A stretch of DNA of 64,000 nucleotides from Hawksworthiomyces lignivorus (GCA_002917075.1 NTMA01000078.1:8874-72873); one strand, 5' to 3'. Counted from the stretch's first letter, positions 1 through 11,501 are shown. Notes: generated by a model not told the origin, from the letters alone. Made by a program: numbers and translations.

Positions 1-786
1 GGAGTTTCAAGCGCCACACAGGAACTTTTGTTGGGCTGACATTGAAAAAAAAGAGCTGCACGATACGGGGTTGGAGGACAATAAAAAGAAATGGGATTAT
101 GAATAACGAGAGAGGGGAAATGAAAGAAAACGCGATTTGACCCCCAGCCGTTGTCGGCCTTAGGTCCACGGCCTCGAAGTCAGCCCACGACACAGCCATG
201 GGCGCATCCCAATTCGGAGGGATTTTCTGTGTCAGTGGACCGACAAAACATAATAATAAGGCGCTCGGCCTGTCAAGGGCTTTTTCTGAATCGGTTGGTA
301 AAAAAAGCTAATACGGCTTGAGCGAAGAGGCTGTACGCCCTGCTACTAGTTTCTAGCTTTCGATAAAAGCAGATCCAATACCAACAATTTGCATTTTGAT
401 CCCTTTGCCTAAGTGAAACGGAAAAAAAAAATACATTTTGTCTTGAATTTCAGGCTTCGATTTTTGCTTCGCTATCTCAAACTCACGCTATTGGGCATCC
501 AGTTTTTGCAACATCGTGAACTAGGCTCCCGTCTCACCTTTTGCGCTTCTCTCCTCTCTTATGCTATACATTAAGCTTGCCCGGATGGAAGACGACAATT
601 TACTGCAGTGCCCAGAAGAAGAAAGAACTGAAAGTGAGAAGAGTATCAGTTCAATATTTCAGTGAAAGATGATTCGACGATTTATTTCTTTCTACTTCGA
701 CTTATCACTCTAGATCTTCATCACGCAGCCTTGTATTGTTAGGACGCAAAGCAGATATTCACATATTGTTCATATCTTAAAAGGTC
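1..786. other. Upstream intergenic region of the exchanger gene
   Basis: No ORF with coding character is visible. The last 150 bases before the ATG at 787 are A/T-rich and presumably contain the 5' leader and promoter of the exchanger gene. No RNA gene or repeat was recognised here. Confidence 0.5.
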
Positions 787-2908
787 ATGCCAGATTATTC
801 TACGCCGCTTCCTATGACGGCATTTGGTGCGGAGTCGCCCTCAAAAAAGAAGGCTACATCATTTTGGCGACGTGCCTTTCCAGCAGAGTCTTCAAGATCG
901 TCTCTTGGAAAAGGTGCTCAACCACAACAGCAGCAGGCTTCGCAGCGGCATTCACTCCTATCGCTGACAGATGCTGCCCCAGGGGATATCCGTCAAAATG
1001 GTGCCGTCCATACCGGCAAGACACAAGATGTTCCCAGACCAGAGATGACATCGGCTGCAGCGGCTGCGACGGCTGCGGCGGCAGGGAGCTCATGGAGAAG
1101 GCCTCTACGCCGAAGCACGGCACTGTCGCAGTCAATGTTCATCCTCACCAGCCAGACGGAAAAGTCAGACTCGTCCGGTTCGACCACCGTCTCCGGGACA
1201 CCGCTTCTTTCAAAGGCCTCAGGACCTTCCCACACAGCAGCTTCATCCTCTCCTCCTCGGCATGCACAGCAGGCCCCGAGACAAACCAATGGCAAAATAA
1301 GCTCGCCTTTGGCGCCGCCACCTGCACCTCGTATTGCTCGGGTAGCTACGATTATCGCTCGCAACCCGTCCTGGGGCTGGACCTGGTTCCGTAGCGAGTA
1401 CTTTAGTCTTATGATGGTCTTTGCGCCTGTTGCCATTGCGGGCGGAGCGCTTGGCTGGCCTGGCCGGCTTGTGTTTGCGCTCTCTGCTTTGAGCATAGCG
1501 GGCCTGGAAGTATTTATCAACACCACATTGGAGCGCATCTGTCTAGCATATGCGGACCGCAACGTCTTTGCAGCCGTCGTGCTGGAAGTTGTCCCCACGA
1601 TTTTCCCAACTATGGTGAGTACTGGAAAAAAAAGATCCCGATTGATACCGTAGCTTTTTGTAGCGCCGTTTGCTGACGAACGCATAGATTGGGATTGTGG
1701 CACTTGTCTACGATGAAATCAGCGTTGCCAAGTCGTTTATTATCGGCAATGTATTAAATAACATTCTTCTAGTAAGGGGAACATCTTGGGACCATATCGC
1801 CTAGCATGGTTGGCTACGTAACTAACGCGAACAAAGGGTACGGGAGCGGCTTTATTTACAGGGGGGCTCAAGCCGAGGTCTCAGAGCTATGCCGAGGACG
1901 TCAGCGAGACGGCTTTCGAGCTGGTCAAGCTGACGATGGTCTCCTCGGCGCCTGTCGTCATGGCTTGGGCCATGATCTTTGTCATGACCCAGCAGACCGA
2001 GCTCACGGTCGAGCCCGGCAGCGGAGGCGCGGGCAGCAACAGCACGTCCTCTGTGAGCGAGCAGGTCAGCGCCAGCACGACGAGCGCCATTGTGGGCTTG
2101 TCGCACGGCACGGCCGTCATTCTGCTGGTGGTGTACCTGCTGTGGATCCTGTTCCGGCGCGGCACCCACAGCCAGTTCTTCGCCGACGACGACCGCGGGC
2201 GCCAGGTGGCGGCGCTCGCGGCCCGGAGCCGCCGGCGGAGGGACGTCGAGCAGCTGAAGCTAAAGGAGAAGGAGGGCGCTCCTCCTCCTCCTCGGCGGCC
2301 GGCGGTGGCCCGGCCGTTCTCGTGGCTGCCGACGCGGGCGATGGTCGTGGCGGTCCCGGCGGCGCTGGCGGTGGCGCTGGCGGCGGCCATCTTCAGCTGC
2401 TACTACCTCATCACGCGCATCGGCGCCATCGTGCCGTCCCCCTCGTCCGAGGACAGCCCCGCGCACACGCTGCAGCGCCACTTCGTCGCCAGCATCCTGC
2501 TGCCGCTCATCGTCAACCTGTACAACTACGTGCGCGCCGCCGAGCTGGCCGCCTGCGGCGGCCGCGACGTCAGCATCGCCGTCCACCTGACCTACGGCGC
2601 CGGCGCCGCCTCCATCCTGCTGGCCCTGCCCGTGCTCGTCCTCGTCGGCTGGATCATCGGCAAGCCGCTGCTCCTCGACTTTGCCGCCTTCGACGTCGCC
2701 ATCCTCGCCGGGTCCGTGTGGGCCACGTCGATCCTGATCACCAGCCACGTGGACTACTTCCGCGGATTTGTATTTTTATGCCTGTGGGTGCCTCCTCTCC
2801 CTCTCCCCCCAATCTCCTTTCCCCTCCCACTATGTCTAAGAAGAGGCTTTTACTGACCGTCCCAGGTACATCATCCTTGCCTTGGCTATTTTCTTGTTCA
2901 AGGAGTGA
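787..2908 (+). CDS. CaCA-superfamily cation/H+ exchanger (VCX1-like, divergent)
   Basis: Four exons are inferred: 787-1614, 1688-1771, 1837-2783 and 2866-2908, giving about 633 aa. Phases close exactly. The third exon needs the acceptor after AACAAAG, which restores the CAX-like string IIGNVLNNILLGTGAALF followed by TGGLKPRSQSYAEDVSE. In Vcx1/CAX exchangers the equivalent stretch is the SxLSNLLLVLG...GG helix. Residues 1-195 are Ser/Ala/Gln-rich and probably cytosolic; then come about ten hydrophobic segments, interrupted near residues 430-480 by a basic, proline-rich loop. The last exon encodes YIILALAIFLFKE, a typical final helix. By family, such proteins exchange Ca2+ (or another cation) for H+ at the vacuolar membrane. 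The first acidic alpha-repeat motif is poorly conserved, so the ion specificity is inference. It converges on the amidase gene to its right. Confidence 0.65.
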
Positions 2909-3131
2909 TGAGATGACAGCTTGGAGGAGACCACCCGTGCAACGAGAGAATGCAGAGGGAATACATCAAACCCTGCTCAGTGTCGACATTGACATAAAGG
3001 CATAATCGCGTTCCATATAACTATGCCATGTACGTAATGAATAATATAGCCCAGTAGACCAGCACCCCAGCGGTGCCATTTTTGTAGCAAAAACCCAAAG
3101 AATATTGATTTTGCGCCCAACATGTGGAGTA

Positions 3132-3150
3132 GTTAGGAAGTATTCCTAAC
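3132..3150. repeat. Short perfect inverted repeat (hairpin)
   Basis: GTTAGGAA, a 3-base loop, then TTCCTAAC form a perfect 8-bp stem about 220 bases past the exchanger stop codon. It could fold in the 3' region of that transcript; no function is assigned. Confidence 0.6.
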
Positions 3151-3157
3151 CTCTGGA

Positions 3158-3183
3158 GCCTGAAGCTCAGGCCTGAAGCTCAG
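3158..3183. repeat. 13-bp perfect tandem duplication
   Basis: GCCTGAAGCTCAG is present twice head to tail (3158-3170 and 3171-3183), directly next to the inverted repeat at 3132-3150. It is probably a replication-slippage product. Confidence 0.8.
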
Positions 3184-4672
3184 TAGACCCCACCCTACTA
3201 TATGCCTTTGTTAAAAGCTTTCTTTAGCGCGTTCTAGGCAATCGCCCGCTGTCCTGATTGGATGACTCCTCCAGCGAAGCTCATGATCCACTTTAATTTT
3301 TGACCTCCCCATAAATAGTTGAAATTTCTGTGTCATCCACCGCCCTCTCTTCCTTTCTCTTTTCTCTCCTCGGGAACCATCGCCCTCGTCAACGTCGCGC
3401 CTCCATGCTCCGAAAGGAAAAAGGGAAGAATCAAACATGAGAGATACGGAGAGAGCGTGAATAGAAGGAGGGAAATATGCTGTACCGGGGAAAGGCAAGA
3501 AACGGAGTACTACTGTTTGAGAGGACCTCCAGATGAGAGGGAGGAGAGACAGGAGAAAGACAGGCAGGAAGAGGACAAGTGCCTTTGTGTCGCGGACGTC
3601 GAAAGACAGTCTGGCTTCTCATTAGGACGTCCGGCAAGCTGCTTGATACCCCAGGGGCGCTTCGCACCAAGACGAAAAAAACCTCAAAACGGGGACTCAA
3701 GTTGGCCGGAGGGCGATTTCCACTCGATCTACTTGTGGTCATCTCGTTCTCGTTTTCCTGCTTGTATTTGTCTCGTTTCTCCTCATTCTCTGTTGAACTT
3801 AGTTCATCTGCATCTTGTCGCATATTTTCGTTTCTTTTATTCCCTCTCTTCTGTTATCTCATTTCTTCCCTTTTTCACAATGTTATTTTGCATGAGAAAA
3901 AGTCGGTGAACAGCTTCATTAATGCTCTCTCTTCCCCTAGGGAAGGAGAGCTAGCCTGAAAGGGCCTTGCGCTATGTTCTAAATCTTCCCTCCTTGGAGG
4001 CGGAGGTGAGGGGCCGCGTATGTGATTGGCATCAGAAAAGCAGGGCGGAGGTTAAATGTCCTTCAGTCCCTATGGGAGGGCCATCGCGAAGCTTCGTGGT
4101 CTTGCTTTGTCTTCTCTCTCCTCTCCGAAAGGAGAGTGAGGGGAGACGGGGGGAAAACACATTAGTTCGATGCGCGACGTGGAGCTTGCCTCGCGTTCAT
4201 TCTTTTCGTCTTTTTTCTGTTCCAGAAAAGTCCGGATCCGAAAGGAGAGGATGGACGAATGGATATGATAATAGATGAGAGGAGGAATGCACTTATGAGG
4301 TCTCCATATTGCAATGCCGCTTATTCTTTCGAGGGCGATGGTTCCCCCATTTTTTTGCCCCAGGTGAGTTCAGCCTTCTTAACTGAAAAGAACATCAAGG
4401 ATACGACTAACAGGGGCGCACGCCCTTTTTCGCTGTGCGAGGGGAGGAGGTGCCGTGGAGAGAGGCTATGAACTCAAGCGGCGGGAAGGAAATTAGAAAG
4501 CAGAAAAAAGGAGTCTGCAAGTGGATATAACCCTCTCACTGAGAAAGAAATGAATCCAAGCCTAGATGTTTGCCTATGCGCATTTTTCCAGTAGTGTTTG
4601 CAATGGTATTTTGTGATTGTTCAATGTGTCGTTACGTACTATTTTACACGTCTAGATATACACCGACCTTTG

Positions 4673-6613
4673 TTATGACCGCGCAAGACCATTCCGGCGG
4701 TGATATGAGAGCGCCTCCAGGTCTTCTTGGTAGCAGAACCCAGCCTCCATCACAGCCTTGGCCACTTCCAGCAGCCGTGCGTCATCCCAGAATTGCCCAA
4801 TCAGCTGGAGACCAGGACAGAGGGTTGTGGGCGTCTGAGATGGCGGCGGCGGTGCTGGGATGCTGATGGCTGGCAAGCCTGCCAGACTTGCCGGCACAGT
4901 AAATATGTCGTTGATGTACGCGTCCACAGGCGATGGCGCCGCCGCCACGTCTGCCAAACGCGGCGCTGGAGTCGGCGCCGTCGGACACAGGAGAAAGTCA
5001 ACCTGCGCCGGGCCGCGCTTGTTTTCTAGGGGCAGGTCCTCGGGAAGATCGCTCAAATCCACAGGGCGAGAGACGTCGTCGCCGTCCTCGTCGTGGTCCC
5101 GAAGCGGATTCGTCAATCGGAAGACAGCGTCAAAGTCCCGCACCACCAGCCGGCGCACTCTTTGCGCTTGGAGGAAGTAGTTGTCGCGGGCGGCGGAGCT
5201 TAGCGCATAAGCGCCCAGAAGAATGCGCCGCTGCACCTCGCGGCCGAGACCGGCACCTCGCGCACGTTCATATAAGACAGTTTCGTCTCCGGGCTTCCCG
5301 TCGCCGGAAGCACCGTCGTTTTCTGCTTCATGCAGCTTTCCATACCGCACGCCGTCGTAGCGCGCCAGGTTTGAAGCCGCTTCGGCTGGTGCAAGCACAT
5401 AGTATGAAGACAAGGCATGTCGTGTGGATGGCAGCGACACAGCTGCGACAGTGGCGCCTAGAGACTGGAGGAGTGCAGCCGCAGCAATCCAAGCTTCGCG
5501 AATGCGCGGATCTAGCTCTGCAATGTTGTACTCCAGTGGGATTCCGAATCTGAGGTCGCGAAGTGGCGCAAGGTCGGCAAATTCATATGCTGGCAATTTG
5601 TATGAATCAGTGTAGCCAGACCGCTGGGCAGCCAAGCGCAGTCGGCTTTTCTGGGTTAAAGAGGTCGGGTCGCGTTCCGTATCAGCCTCTCGCCAAAGCC
5701 CTTCCTGGTTGTCCCCCACAATCAGCCGTTGTATGCGTGTCACATCCCCCGCCAGCAGTCCCACGGTGTCTAGACTGTTGGCATATGGCACGACACCAAA
5801 CCTCGACAGCATGCCGTAGCTTGGTTTGAACCCGACAATGCCACCATACGCCGCTGGGAGCCTCACGGAACCGCCTGTGTCGGTACCTAGAGCTACATCT
5901 GCATCGTCTAGACGAACTGATACTGCTGAGCCACCAGAACTGCCACCCACCGACAGGGAAGAGGAAGCTGATGTTGATGACGTAGGGTCAGAAGAATCTG
6001 AGGCAGCAACTTGTCCCCAATGCGAGAACACGTTGTGAGAGCCCATGCCGAATTCATCCAAGTTTGTCTTGCCAACAACAACGGCACCTCGCTGGCGCAG
6101 CTGTGTGACGATGGTGGCCTCAAACGGAGACTCATAGCCCTGGAGCATCTGGGACGCACAAGTTGTTGTGGATTCCGTACCCATGGTGGCAATGTTGTCT
6201 TTGACAGCCAGTCTAAAGCTGTGAAGATGGCCATCGGGTGTCGTTGAAGGGCTTTGGGTGGGTGTGGGCTCTAACCATTCCATCTTGTGAGTTGTGGAAA
6301 TGAGAGAAGAAGCAGCAAAGCGAATCTGGGAAAGTGAAAACTCACGCATTGAGATGAATTGATTCCAGTTTGTCGGAGGTGCTGGTCGCGCCGAATTTGA
6401 ATTTTCTTGTTTCCTCGACGACGTCGTCGAGAGTGACCTACGGGCTGGGTCACTCCGTCTGAGACGTCGCTTCTGTTGTGATCTGGCGCATCGTTGTGAC
6501 AAGGCCGTTGGGGTCGTAGAGGAGGGGAGCAGTGTGCTCCTCCAGCAGAGCTGTCTGGGATGCGCCAGCATGGCTGTCGCGAGGCACAACAAAAATTGTG
6601 CGTTCACATGCAA
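4673..6613 (-). CDS. HER2: Mitochondrial glutamyl-tRNA(Gln) amidotransferase subunit A (amidase family)
   Basis: The open frame is 646 codons. It carries the amidase-signature core: Lys138 in AVKDNIAT, the GGSSGGSA motif at 223-230 (cis-Ser) and the nucleophile Ser249 in GTDTGGSVRLPAAYGG. GKTNLDEFGMGSHN is diagnostic of GatA rather than generic amidases. GatA transamidates mischarged Glu-tRNA(Gln) in mitochondria together with GatB/GatF. Residues 1-70 are Arg/Ser-rich without acidic residues, ending in SLSTTSS, as expected for a mitochondrial presequence. Met15 (6571) is an alternative start. A GTGAGT donor lies at codon 90; an optional 75-nt in-frame intron would join FISM to QPTPTQSPSTTPDG. 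I cannot decide whether it is spliced. The C-terminal half has the usual amidase fold but is longer than yeast Her2. Confidence 0.85.
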   Translation of the reverse strand: MHVNAQFLLCLATAMLAHPRQLCWRSTLLPSSTTPTALSQRCARSQQKRRLRRSDPARRSLSTTSSRKQENSNSARPAPPTNWNQFISMREFSLSQIRFAASSLISTTHKMEWLEPTPTQSPSTTPDGHLHSFRLAVKDNIATMGTESTTTCASQMLQGYESPFEATIVTQLRQRGAVVVGKTNLDEFGMGSHNVFSHWGQVAASDSSDPTSSTSASSSLSVGGSSGGSAVSVRLDDADVALGTDTGGSVRLPAAYGGIVGFKPSYGMLSRFGVVPYANSLDTVGLLAGDVTRIQRLIVGDNQEGLWREADTERDPTSLTQKSRLRLAAQRSGYTDSYKLPAYEFADLAPLRDLRFGIPLEYNIAELDPRIREAWIAAAALLQSLGATVAAVSLPSTRHALSSYYVLAPAEAASNLARYDGVRYGKLHEAENDGASGDGKPGDETVLYERARGAGLGREVQRRILLGAYALSSAARDNYFLQAQRVRRLVVRDFDAVFRLTNPLRDHDEDGDDVSRPVDLSDLPEDLPLENKRGPAQVDFLLCPTAPTPAPRLADVAAAPSPVDAYINDIFTVPASLAGLPAISIPAPPPPSQTPTTLCPGLQLIGQFWDDARLLEVAKAVMEAGFCYQEDLEALSYHRRNGLARS

Positions 6614-7649
6614 CTAAGCTAGTCCATTCAATTGGTATTTATTTTGCATGGAACATCTATATGCAATTATTTGAAACGTTGCTGCGATTTTCTCGGTCTG
6701 ATAAGATGGAATAAAGTGTAGTGGGATTTCGACACAAAATCTCGGTCCTAGTAAAGTGAATGGAAATATCTATTAAATGCATATTACAATATCGTATAGA
6801 TACATGTCCCGCTCAACATATATGATGCTTCGAAGTGACCTACCCCGATCTCTTCCAACTCAGAACTATGCAGTACGAAGGTAGCTTCATGTAAATATAG
6901 AATCATTTTCAAAACAAAATTATGTGTAAGGTGCTTTCCTCTCTATTTAATATGCTCTTGCGTCGCCAGTTGGTGGGCACTTTATATGTTGGCGGATCGA
7001 ATGGCTCATAGATGGCTGAGAACCCGACTCTTGTTCGAATTCTCTTCACATGGTAGATCTCCAGGGTTTTCCTTTTGCTTGGCCACCAGCATCGCAGAAG
7101 ACACTTGTGACGGAAAGAAGAGACTCTCTAGTCTCCCAAGCACCATATTCAGCAATCTTATAGTCTAATTGGGAACGTGCCCAAAACTCTCGCTAACTAC
7201 TTCCTTTGACTGTGTGCATATCAGAAAGACTGTCCTTTATCATCGTCGCCTGTAGGTTCGCGATCAACGTTTCTGTACGCACGAGGCAGTAGAGAAGATT
7301 TAAAGATATATGCTCCATGAAAGCACCTCAAACGGCCCGGCAAACTACAGGAAGCTTGCACCCAGCGTCTTGCAATAGCACAAGGAGGAGGAAAAGACGA
7401 ACAGAGTTCGGCTTGCCCATACTTTCTGTTGACTTGCTGTCAGTATCCCTCGATGAAAGGTGGGCCACGCATCATCAACAAGTCTCGGCGATGATGTCGC
7501 AGGAATGCGTCTAGATTTGACGAGTCAACATGACTCCTCCGCCATGTATCGCTTCATATGCGAAGCTGGTGTAGCAGGAAGAGGGCCATGAGAAAAAGCT
7601 TGCGAATTGCAGCGGTTAGGCAAGGAAAGGCAGTTTCTGGCCGTAAAAC
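6614..7649. other. Intergenic region upstream of the amidase gene
   Basis: It holds the promoter of the amidase gene (read leftward) and the 3' flank of PRP38. It is AT-rich (especially 6640-6960), with only short ORFs. No gene or repeat was recognised. Confidence 0.5.
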
Positions 7650-8429
7650 TCAATCCTCTTCGCTGTCGGGATCCTCGCTGCCGTATTCTCCGTGTCCATT
7701 TCTTCTACTGCCGTTGTCGTCATCATCATCGTCGTCGTCGTCGTCTTCGCCATTTCTTTCTTTGCTGCTTTCGATTGGCTCCTCTTCGTCTTCTGCCTCC
7801 AAGAGCTCGTCAATGTCGCCGAGCGCGCTCACCCTCGGCTCCAGCTTGCCCAGGTCCTCGAGGTCCTCCCGCTGCGGCAGCTTCCAGAGGCTGGTCGCGC
7901 ACACGCGCGACTTGACCAGGAGGTCATCCACAAACTCGTCCACAAACGTCAGCGTTGTGCCCGCTCGGCCCTTGCGCCGGAGTTTGCGCCGATCCGCCAA
8001 GTACGGCTCGAGCGTCGAGTACACGTCTGCGGCCGGGCGCGTCAGCCGCACATAAAACAGCGCAAGGGCCCGCAGGTACTTGAACTTGTCGCCGCCCTGC
8101 TGCATGTATGCTGCCAGCACGTCGTCGTCGGGCGCCAGCTGCAGCAGCTTGAACGCCAGGCACAGGAACGGAGTCGGCTTCTGGGCGGTGCCAGTCGTGC
8201 CGCCGATGCACGTCACGTGGTCCACGACGCGGTCGACAATGTCCGCTTCGTTCACGCCGAAGCACTGCTCCTTCCAAAAGTAGCTGTCGACGATGCGCTC
8301 GCGCACGGCCTTCTCCATAATGGTGGCCGGGTTGAGGCCATTCGGCGCAACAGAGGCCGACGAGCCACGCTCGTCGAGGAAGCGGCGCGCGTCGGCCTGG
8401 TGGAAGCGGGGACGCTCCGCAGAAGTCAT
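7650..8429 (-). CDS. PRP38: Pre-mRNA-splicing factor PRP38
   Basis: Single exon, 259 aa, starting at ATG 8429 (MTSAERPRFHQAD). The frame is open further upstream, but that part looks like leader sequence. Residues about 25-190 are the PRP38 domain: the strings KEQCFGVNEADIVDRVVDHV, QKPTPFLCLAFKLLQLAP, FKYLRALALFYVRLTRPA and LEPYLADRRKLR are strongly conserved in the family. PRP38 is a component of the U4/U6.U5 tri-snRNP needed for spliceosome activation in the nucleus. The C-terminus is a very acidic tail with an Asp10 run encoded by a GAT/GAC microsatellite, ending in GSEDPDSEED. Acidic tails vary between fungi. It is transcribed in the same direction as the amidase gene but is separated from it by more than 1 kb. 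Confidence 0.93.
   Translation of the reverse strand: MTSAERPRFHQADARRFLDERGSSASVAPNGLNPATIMEKAVRERIVDSYFWKEQCFGVNEADIVDRVVDHVTCIGGTTGTAQKPTPFLCLAFKLLQLAPDDDVLAAYMQQGGDKFKYLRALALFYVRLTRPAADVYSTLEPYLADRRKLRRKGRAGTTLTFVDEFVDDLLVKSRVCATSLWKLPQREDLEDLGKLEPRVSALGDIDELLEAEDEEEPIESSKERNGEDDDDDDDDDDNGSRRNGHGEYGSEDPDSEED
7711..7749. repeat. GAT/GAC trinucleotide microsatellite in PRP38
   Basis: A run of (GTC/ATC)n on the plus strand encodes ten consecutive Asp residues in the acidic tail of PRP38 on the minus strand. It is likely length-variable between strains. Confidence 0.75.
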
Positions 8430-8967
8430 CTCGAAAATAGGATAAGAATATCGAGAGAGATTCAAGGAAAAGGGAGAAAAGAAAGCTTTGGACGGAGCGC
8501 AGCGCACAAACCAACAGAAATCAATGGAAAAGCACGAAAGCAAAGTTTCGGAGTGCTAAGAGCTTCTGGTTATAAGAATAATTTCAAGCTCGAGTGGGGC
8601 GGTGGCGGCTCCTGATTTGGAGCTTATCGATAGTTGCCTGGCCAAGAGGGTAAATAGATGAGCGTGACGAACCGCTCACACCAACCACCCACCTTTGCGA
8701 GCAAGTTCAGTGACCACTTCGTTTATAGGCTGGCAGAAGTCCGTCTGGGGTGAACGGCATAAACTTTTAAACTCGTTATATCTTCAAAACTAATAATCCA
8801 AGACACACGATAGACGAAGGCTGGCGAAACACGGTGCCTTTGTCACGAATTCTCCCTGGTTTTGGACATCTAGATTTAGTTTCCGTATTACGTCGGGACT
8901 TATTCATTTATTTTGCTACTGTTTATTGGAGTTCTAGGTTATTTGTTCTGCATATCAGCGGTTGAGA
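8430..8967. other. Divergent intergenic region
   Basis: About 540 bp lie between PRP38 (-) and the small membrane protein gene (+), so this probably contains both promoters. A GGGGCGGTGGCGGC G-rich patch occurs at about 8597. No further feature was recognised. Confidence 0.5.
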
Positions 8968-9606
8968 ATGCTCTTAACGTCGTCCCAGGTCTCGGTTGCA
9001 GTTTCGTCCGGCATCGGTAAGTTGCCCGCATTCCAATGACAGAAGTTTGCCGGTCTTAAGCCGCAGAGAGAATGTCCCTTGAGGACATGTGTAACTAACA
9101 GTGATCAAGTGGTTTTGTGTACATTAGCTCTCTTCTTGAGCGGCTATGCTATCCAACAACGAACGCTGCGCGATCTGCGCCGCTCCATTCGAGAGCCGAA
9201 ACCTGAACCACCCAAGATCTTCTTGCCAGATCGGTTCAAGAAGATGACGACGGAGCTAGAGGACGGCACAATTGTTATAATCGACGATGATGATGACGAG
9301 ATCAGAAACCCTGGTGGAGTCAGCAATAAGGATAGCCAGGAGATTGTGGTGGAGGTGAAGCCGAGCACATCGGCTGCCGACGGCGAGCAGCAGCAACGGG
9401 CCTTTGCAGGCGAAGAACCCGAGAACCCCAACGATGACACTACGGCGGCAGCACAATCAAACGGAAAGTCGGCGAGCAGGCCAAAGGCAGCTGAGAAACC
9501 ACAGAAACCAATCAGCAAAGCTGAGAGGCGGCGGCTCATTAAAGAAGAACTGAAGCGGCTCGCTTATAGCGATAAGCCAATTCTCTACCAAAGACGGCTG
9601 TATTGA
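8968..9606 (+). CDS. Conserved fungal small membrane protein, unknown function
   Basis: Two exons are inferred: 8968-9016 and 9110-9606, 181 aa. The intron is phase 1 with GTAAGT and the acceptor after GATCAAG; the nearer acceptors give a stop or the wrong phase. The joined N-terminus contains one hydrophobic segment (SGIVVLCTLALFLSGYAI, residues about 15-32), followed by a basic stretch QQRTLRDLRRSIREPKPEPP. The middle is acidic and low in complexity (IVIIDDDDDEI; Ala/Gln/Glu-rich). The last 35 residues (ISKAERRRLIKEELKRL, then YQRRLY at the end) form a basic amphipathic helix. This suggests a single-pass membrane protein with a cytosolic or matrix C-terminal domain. I do not recognise the family and assign no function. 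Confidence 0.7.
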
Positions 9607-10103
9607 TTATGCGAAGGCGATATATTCATTCTTGGCTTAACTTATGAGGAAATTTGAAACGCAAGGAAAGAAGCTGTTGTACGCTGGATCATATAGGTGT
9701 ACAAGGGCAAATCATTTTGGGACATTTTTCGATGGTTGGAGGCAACGTCATTTCTGTAACACTACTACACTGTTTGGTTAACGGCATTGGATATACGATA
9801 TACTCATGCAGAACATGTGAATTTTCTTTTTATTAAGAATTTTCGATATTAAATGAACGATCTTGGCGAAAAGAGCTTGTTGAAGCCTGGGGCTGTATTG
9901 AATAAAATATGCATCTACACAGCCGTCATTGAGATATTGTTGTATCGGGGCTTGATTTAGCGTCGGCCCACTCCCGTCCATTTTTCTGACGTCTCTAAAT
10001 TTAGCTAAGGTGATGTTTCGCACTCGACGACAGCTCTTGGGCATGCGAAAATAAAAACATGGTCAATTGACAATGGCTAGTTGATTAAACACTTTCCAGA
10101 CCG
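9607..10103. other. Intergenic region upstream of SHY1
   Basis: AT-rich sequence of about 500 bp between two plus-strand genes. It presumably contains the terminator of the small membrane protein gene and the SHY1 promoter. No ORF or repeat of note. Confidence 0.5.
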
Positions 10104-11501
10104 ATGAATTCCACAATGTCACGTAGGCTGTGGCAGCCGGTGACACGGCAGCTCTTTGTAAAGAGCATAGCTGCATCAGCATCCGCGGGGAGCCCCCGTC
10201 ACCTCATCACAACCGCCCGCAAAAGCGTCCCACCCTGCTGCTGCTGTGTCCCTCGGCTCACCCCAGGTTGCCGCCGCAGCAATGCGAACTCCGCGTTTTC
10301 CTTCTCTACCACAGCAGCGCGTCGCAATCCGCCACCAAGGCGGCAAGAGCCTCCTGAGGAACCTCCGCAGCCCGCCGATGACCCAAACTTCACTTCTATT
10401 CTGGACAACCCGCCAGAGCTGGTCCGGTCGGGCCGGCGACACGGACCGGGCATTATCATCCTAGGTGAGTCACCAGACTGGTGCCGTTAGTCGGCATCTA
10501 CCGCTTCTATCCTTGGCTGACGCATCCTCCGAAGCGATCATACCCATCACCGCCTTCGCCCTCGGCACCTGGCAGGTGTTCCGCCTCCGCTGGAAGACGG
10601 ACCTGCTGGCCAAGTGCGAGGACCGCATCGTGCGCCCGCCGCTGCCGCTGGACGGGCAGAACGTCGAGGCCGCCGTCGCGCACAGCCGCGGCGAGACGGC
10701 CGCCAACGGCAGCGCGGCCGACTTTGACTACCGCCGCATCGTCGCCGTCGGCACCTTCCGCCACGACCAGGAGATGCTGCTGGGCCCCCGCGTGCGCGAG
10801 GGCCACGCGGGCTACTTTGTGGTGACGCCGCTCGAGCTCGCCGATCCGAGCGTGCCGCCCGGCGCCGGCGCCCCCGCCACCGTCCTGGTGAACCGCGGCT
10901 GGATCGCCCGCGAGCAGCGGTCGCAGGCCGGGCGCGCGCGCGTCTCGGGCGGCCTGCCGCGCGGGCTCGTGCGCGTCGAAGGCATGCTGCGGGCGCCCTG
11001 GAAGCGCAACATGTTCACGCCGCAGAACCGCCCGGACAAGGGCGAGTTCTACTTCCCAGACGTGGAGGAGATGGCGCAGCTGACTGGCAGTCTGCCGCTG
11101 TGGGTGGAGGCTACAATGGGTACGTTATTTATCTGCGACTTGTTTTATTTACACCTTCATACTTGAACACAGCTAACTTTATTGTCCTCTTGCAGAGCCT
11201 GACCTGCTTCAAGTCTACGATATGGAGGCGAAAGGCGTTCCTATAGGAAAGCCTGCTGAGGTAAACCTCCGAAACAACCATGCCCAGTACATATTCACCT
11301 GGTGAGCCAACGGTTTCATCCCCCATCGCCTGTTCTCGCGCGGCTCTGCATAATCATGGCGCAAGCCCTGTCTGATGGCCTGAGACTAATATATTGTGCA
11401 GGTACAGCTTGTCTGTGGCTACTGCCATCATGCTGTGGATGGTCGCAAGAAAGCCCCCATCGGACATCACAAGACGTGTCCGCATGAACAAGAACTGGTA
11501 G
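10104..11501 (+). CDS. SHY1: SURF1/SHY1 cytochrome c oxidase assembly factor
   Basis: Four exons are inferred: 10104-10464, 10535-11119, 11196-11301 and 11402-11501, 383 aa; all phases close. Family landmarks are the first membrane helix ITAFALGTWQVFRLRWK with the conserved GTWQ..R..WK, the segment VLVNRGWIAREQR, and the terminal helix YSLSVATAIMLWMVA followed by a basic tail. A Ser/Arg/Cys-rich N-terminal stretch of about 110 residues is the probable mitochondrial presequence. SURF1/Shy1 acts in the mitochondrial inner membrane in maturation of Cox1 and haem insertion into complex IV. Exons 2 and 3 cover the intermembrane-space domain between the two helices. Its 3' end is only 55 bases from the end of the convergent CENP-T gene, so the two transcripts probably overlap. 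Confidence 0.92.

Larger units (their letters stand above)
2909..4672. other. Convergent intergenic region
   Basis: This lies between the 3' ends of the exchanger (+) and the amidase (-). It is rich in GA and CT tracts. ORFs of up to about 196 codons occur here but have low-complexity, Ser/Arg/Phe-rich translations with no domain, so I do not call a gene. It contains the short inverted and direct repeats listed separately. Confidence 0.5.

Noticed and set aside
1806..3005. 399-codon plus-strand ORF over the exchanger
   Set aside because: Low-complexity Arg/Ala/Gly translation in the wrong frame of the GC-rich exon; the membrane-protein frame is supported by splice phases and helices.
3319..3909. 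196-codon ORF in the exchanger/amidase gap
   Set aside because: Composition reflects GA/CT tracts; no domain and no continuation through splice sites.
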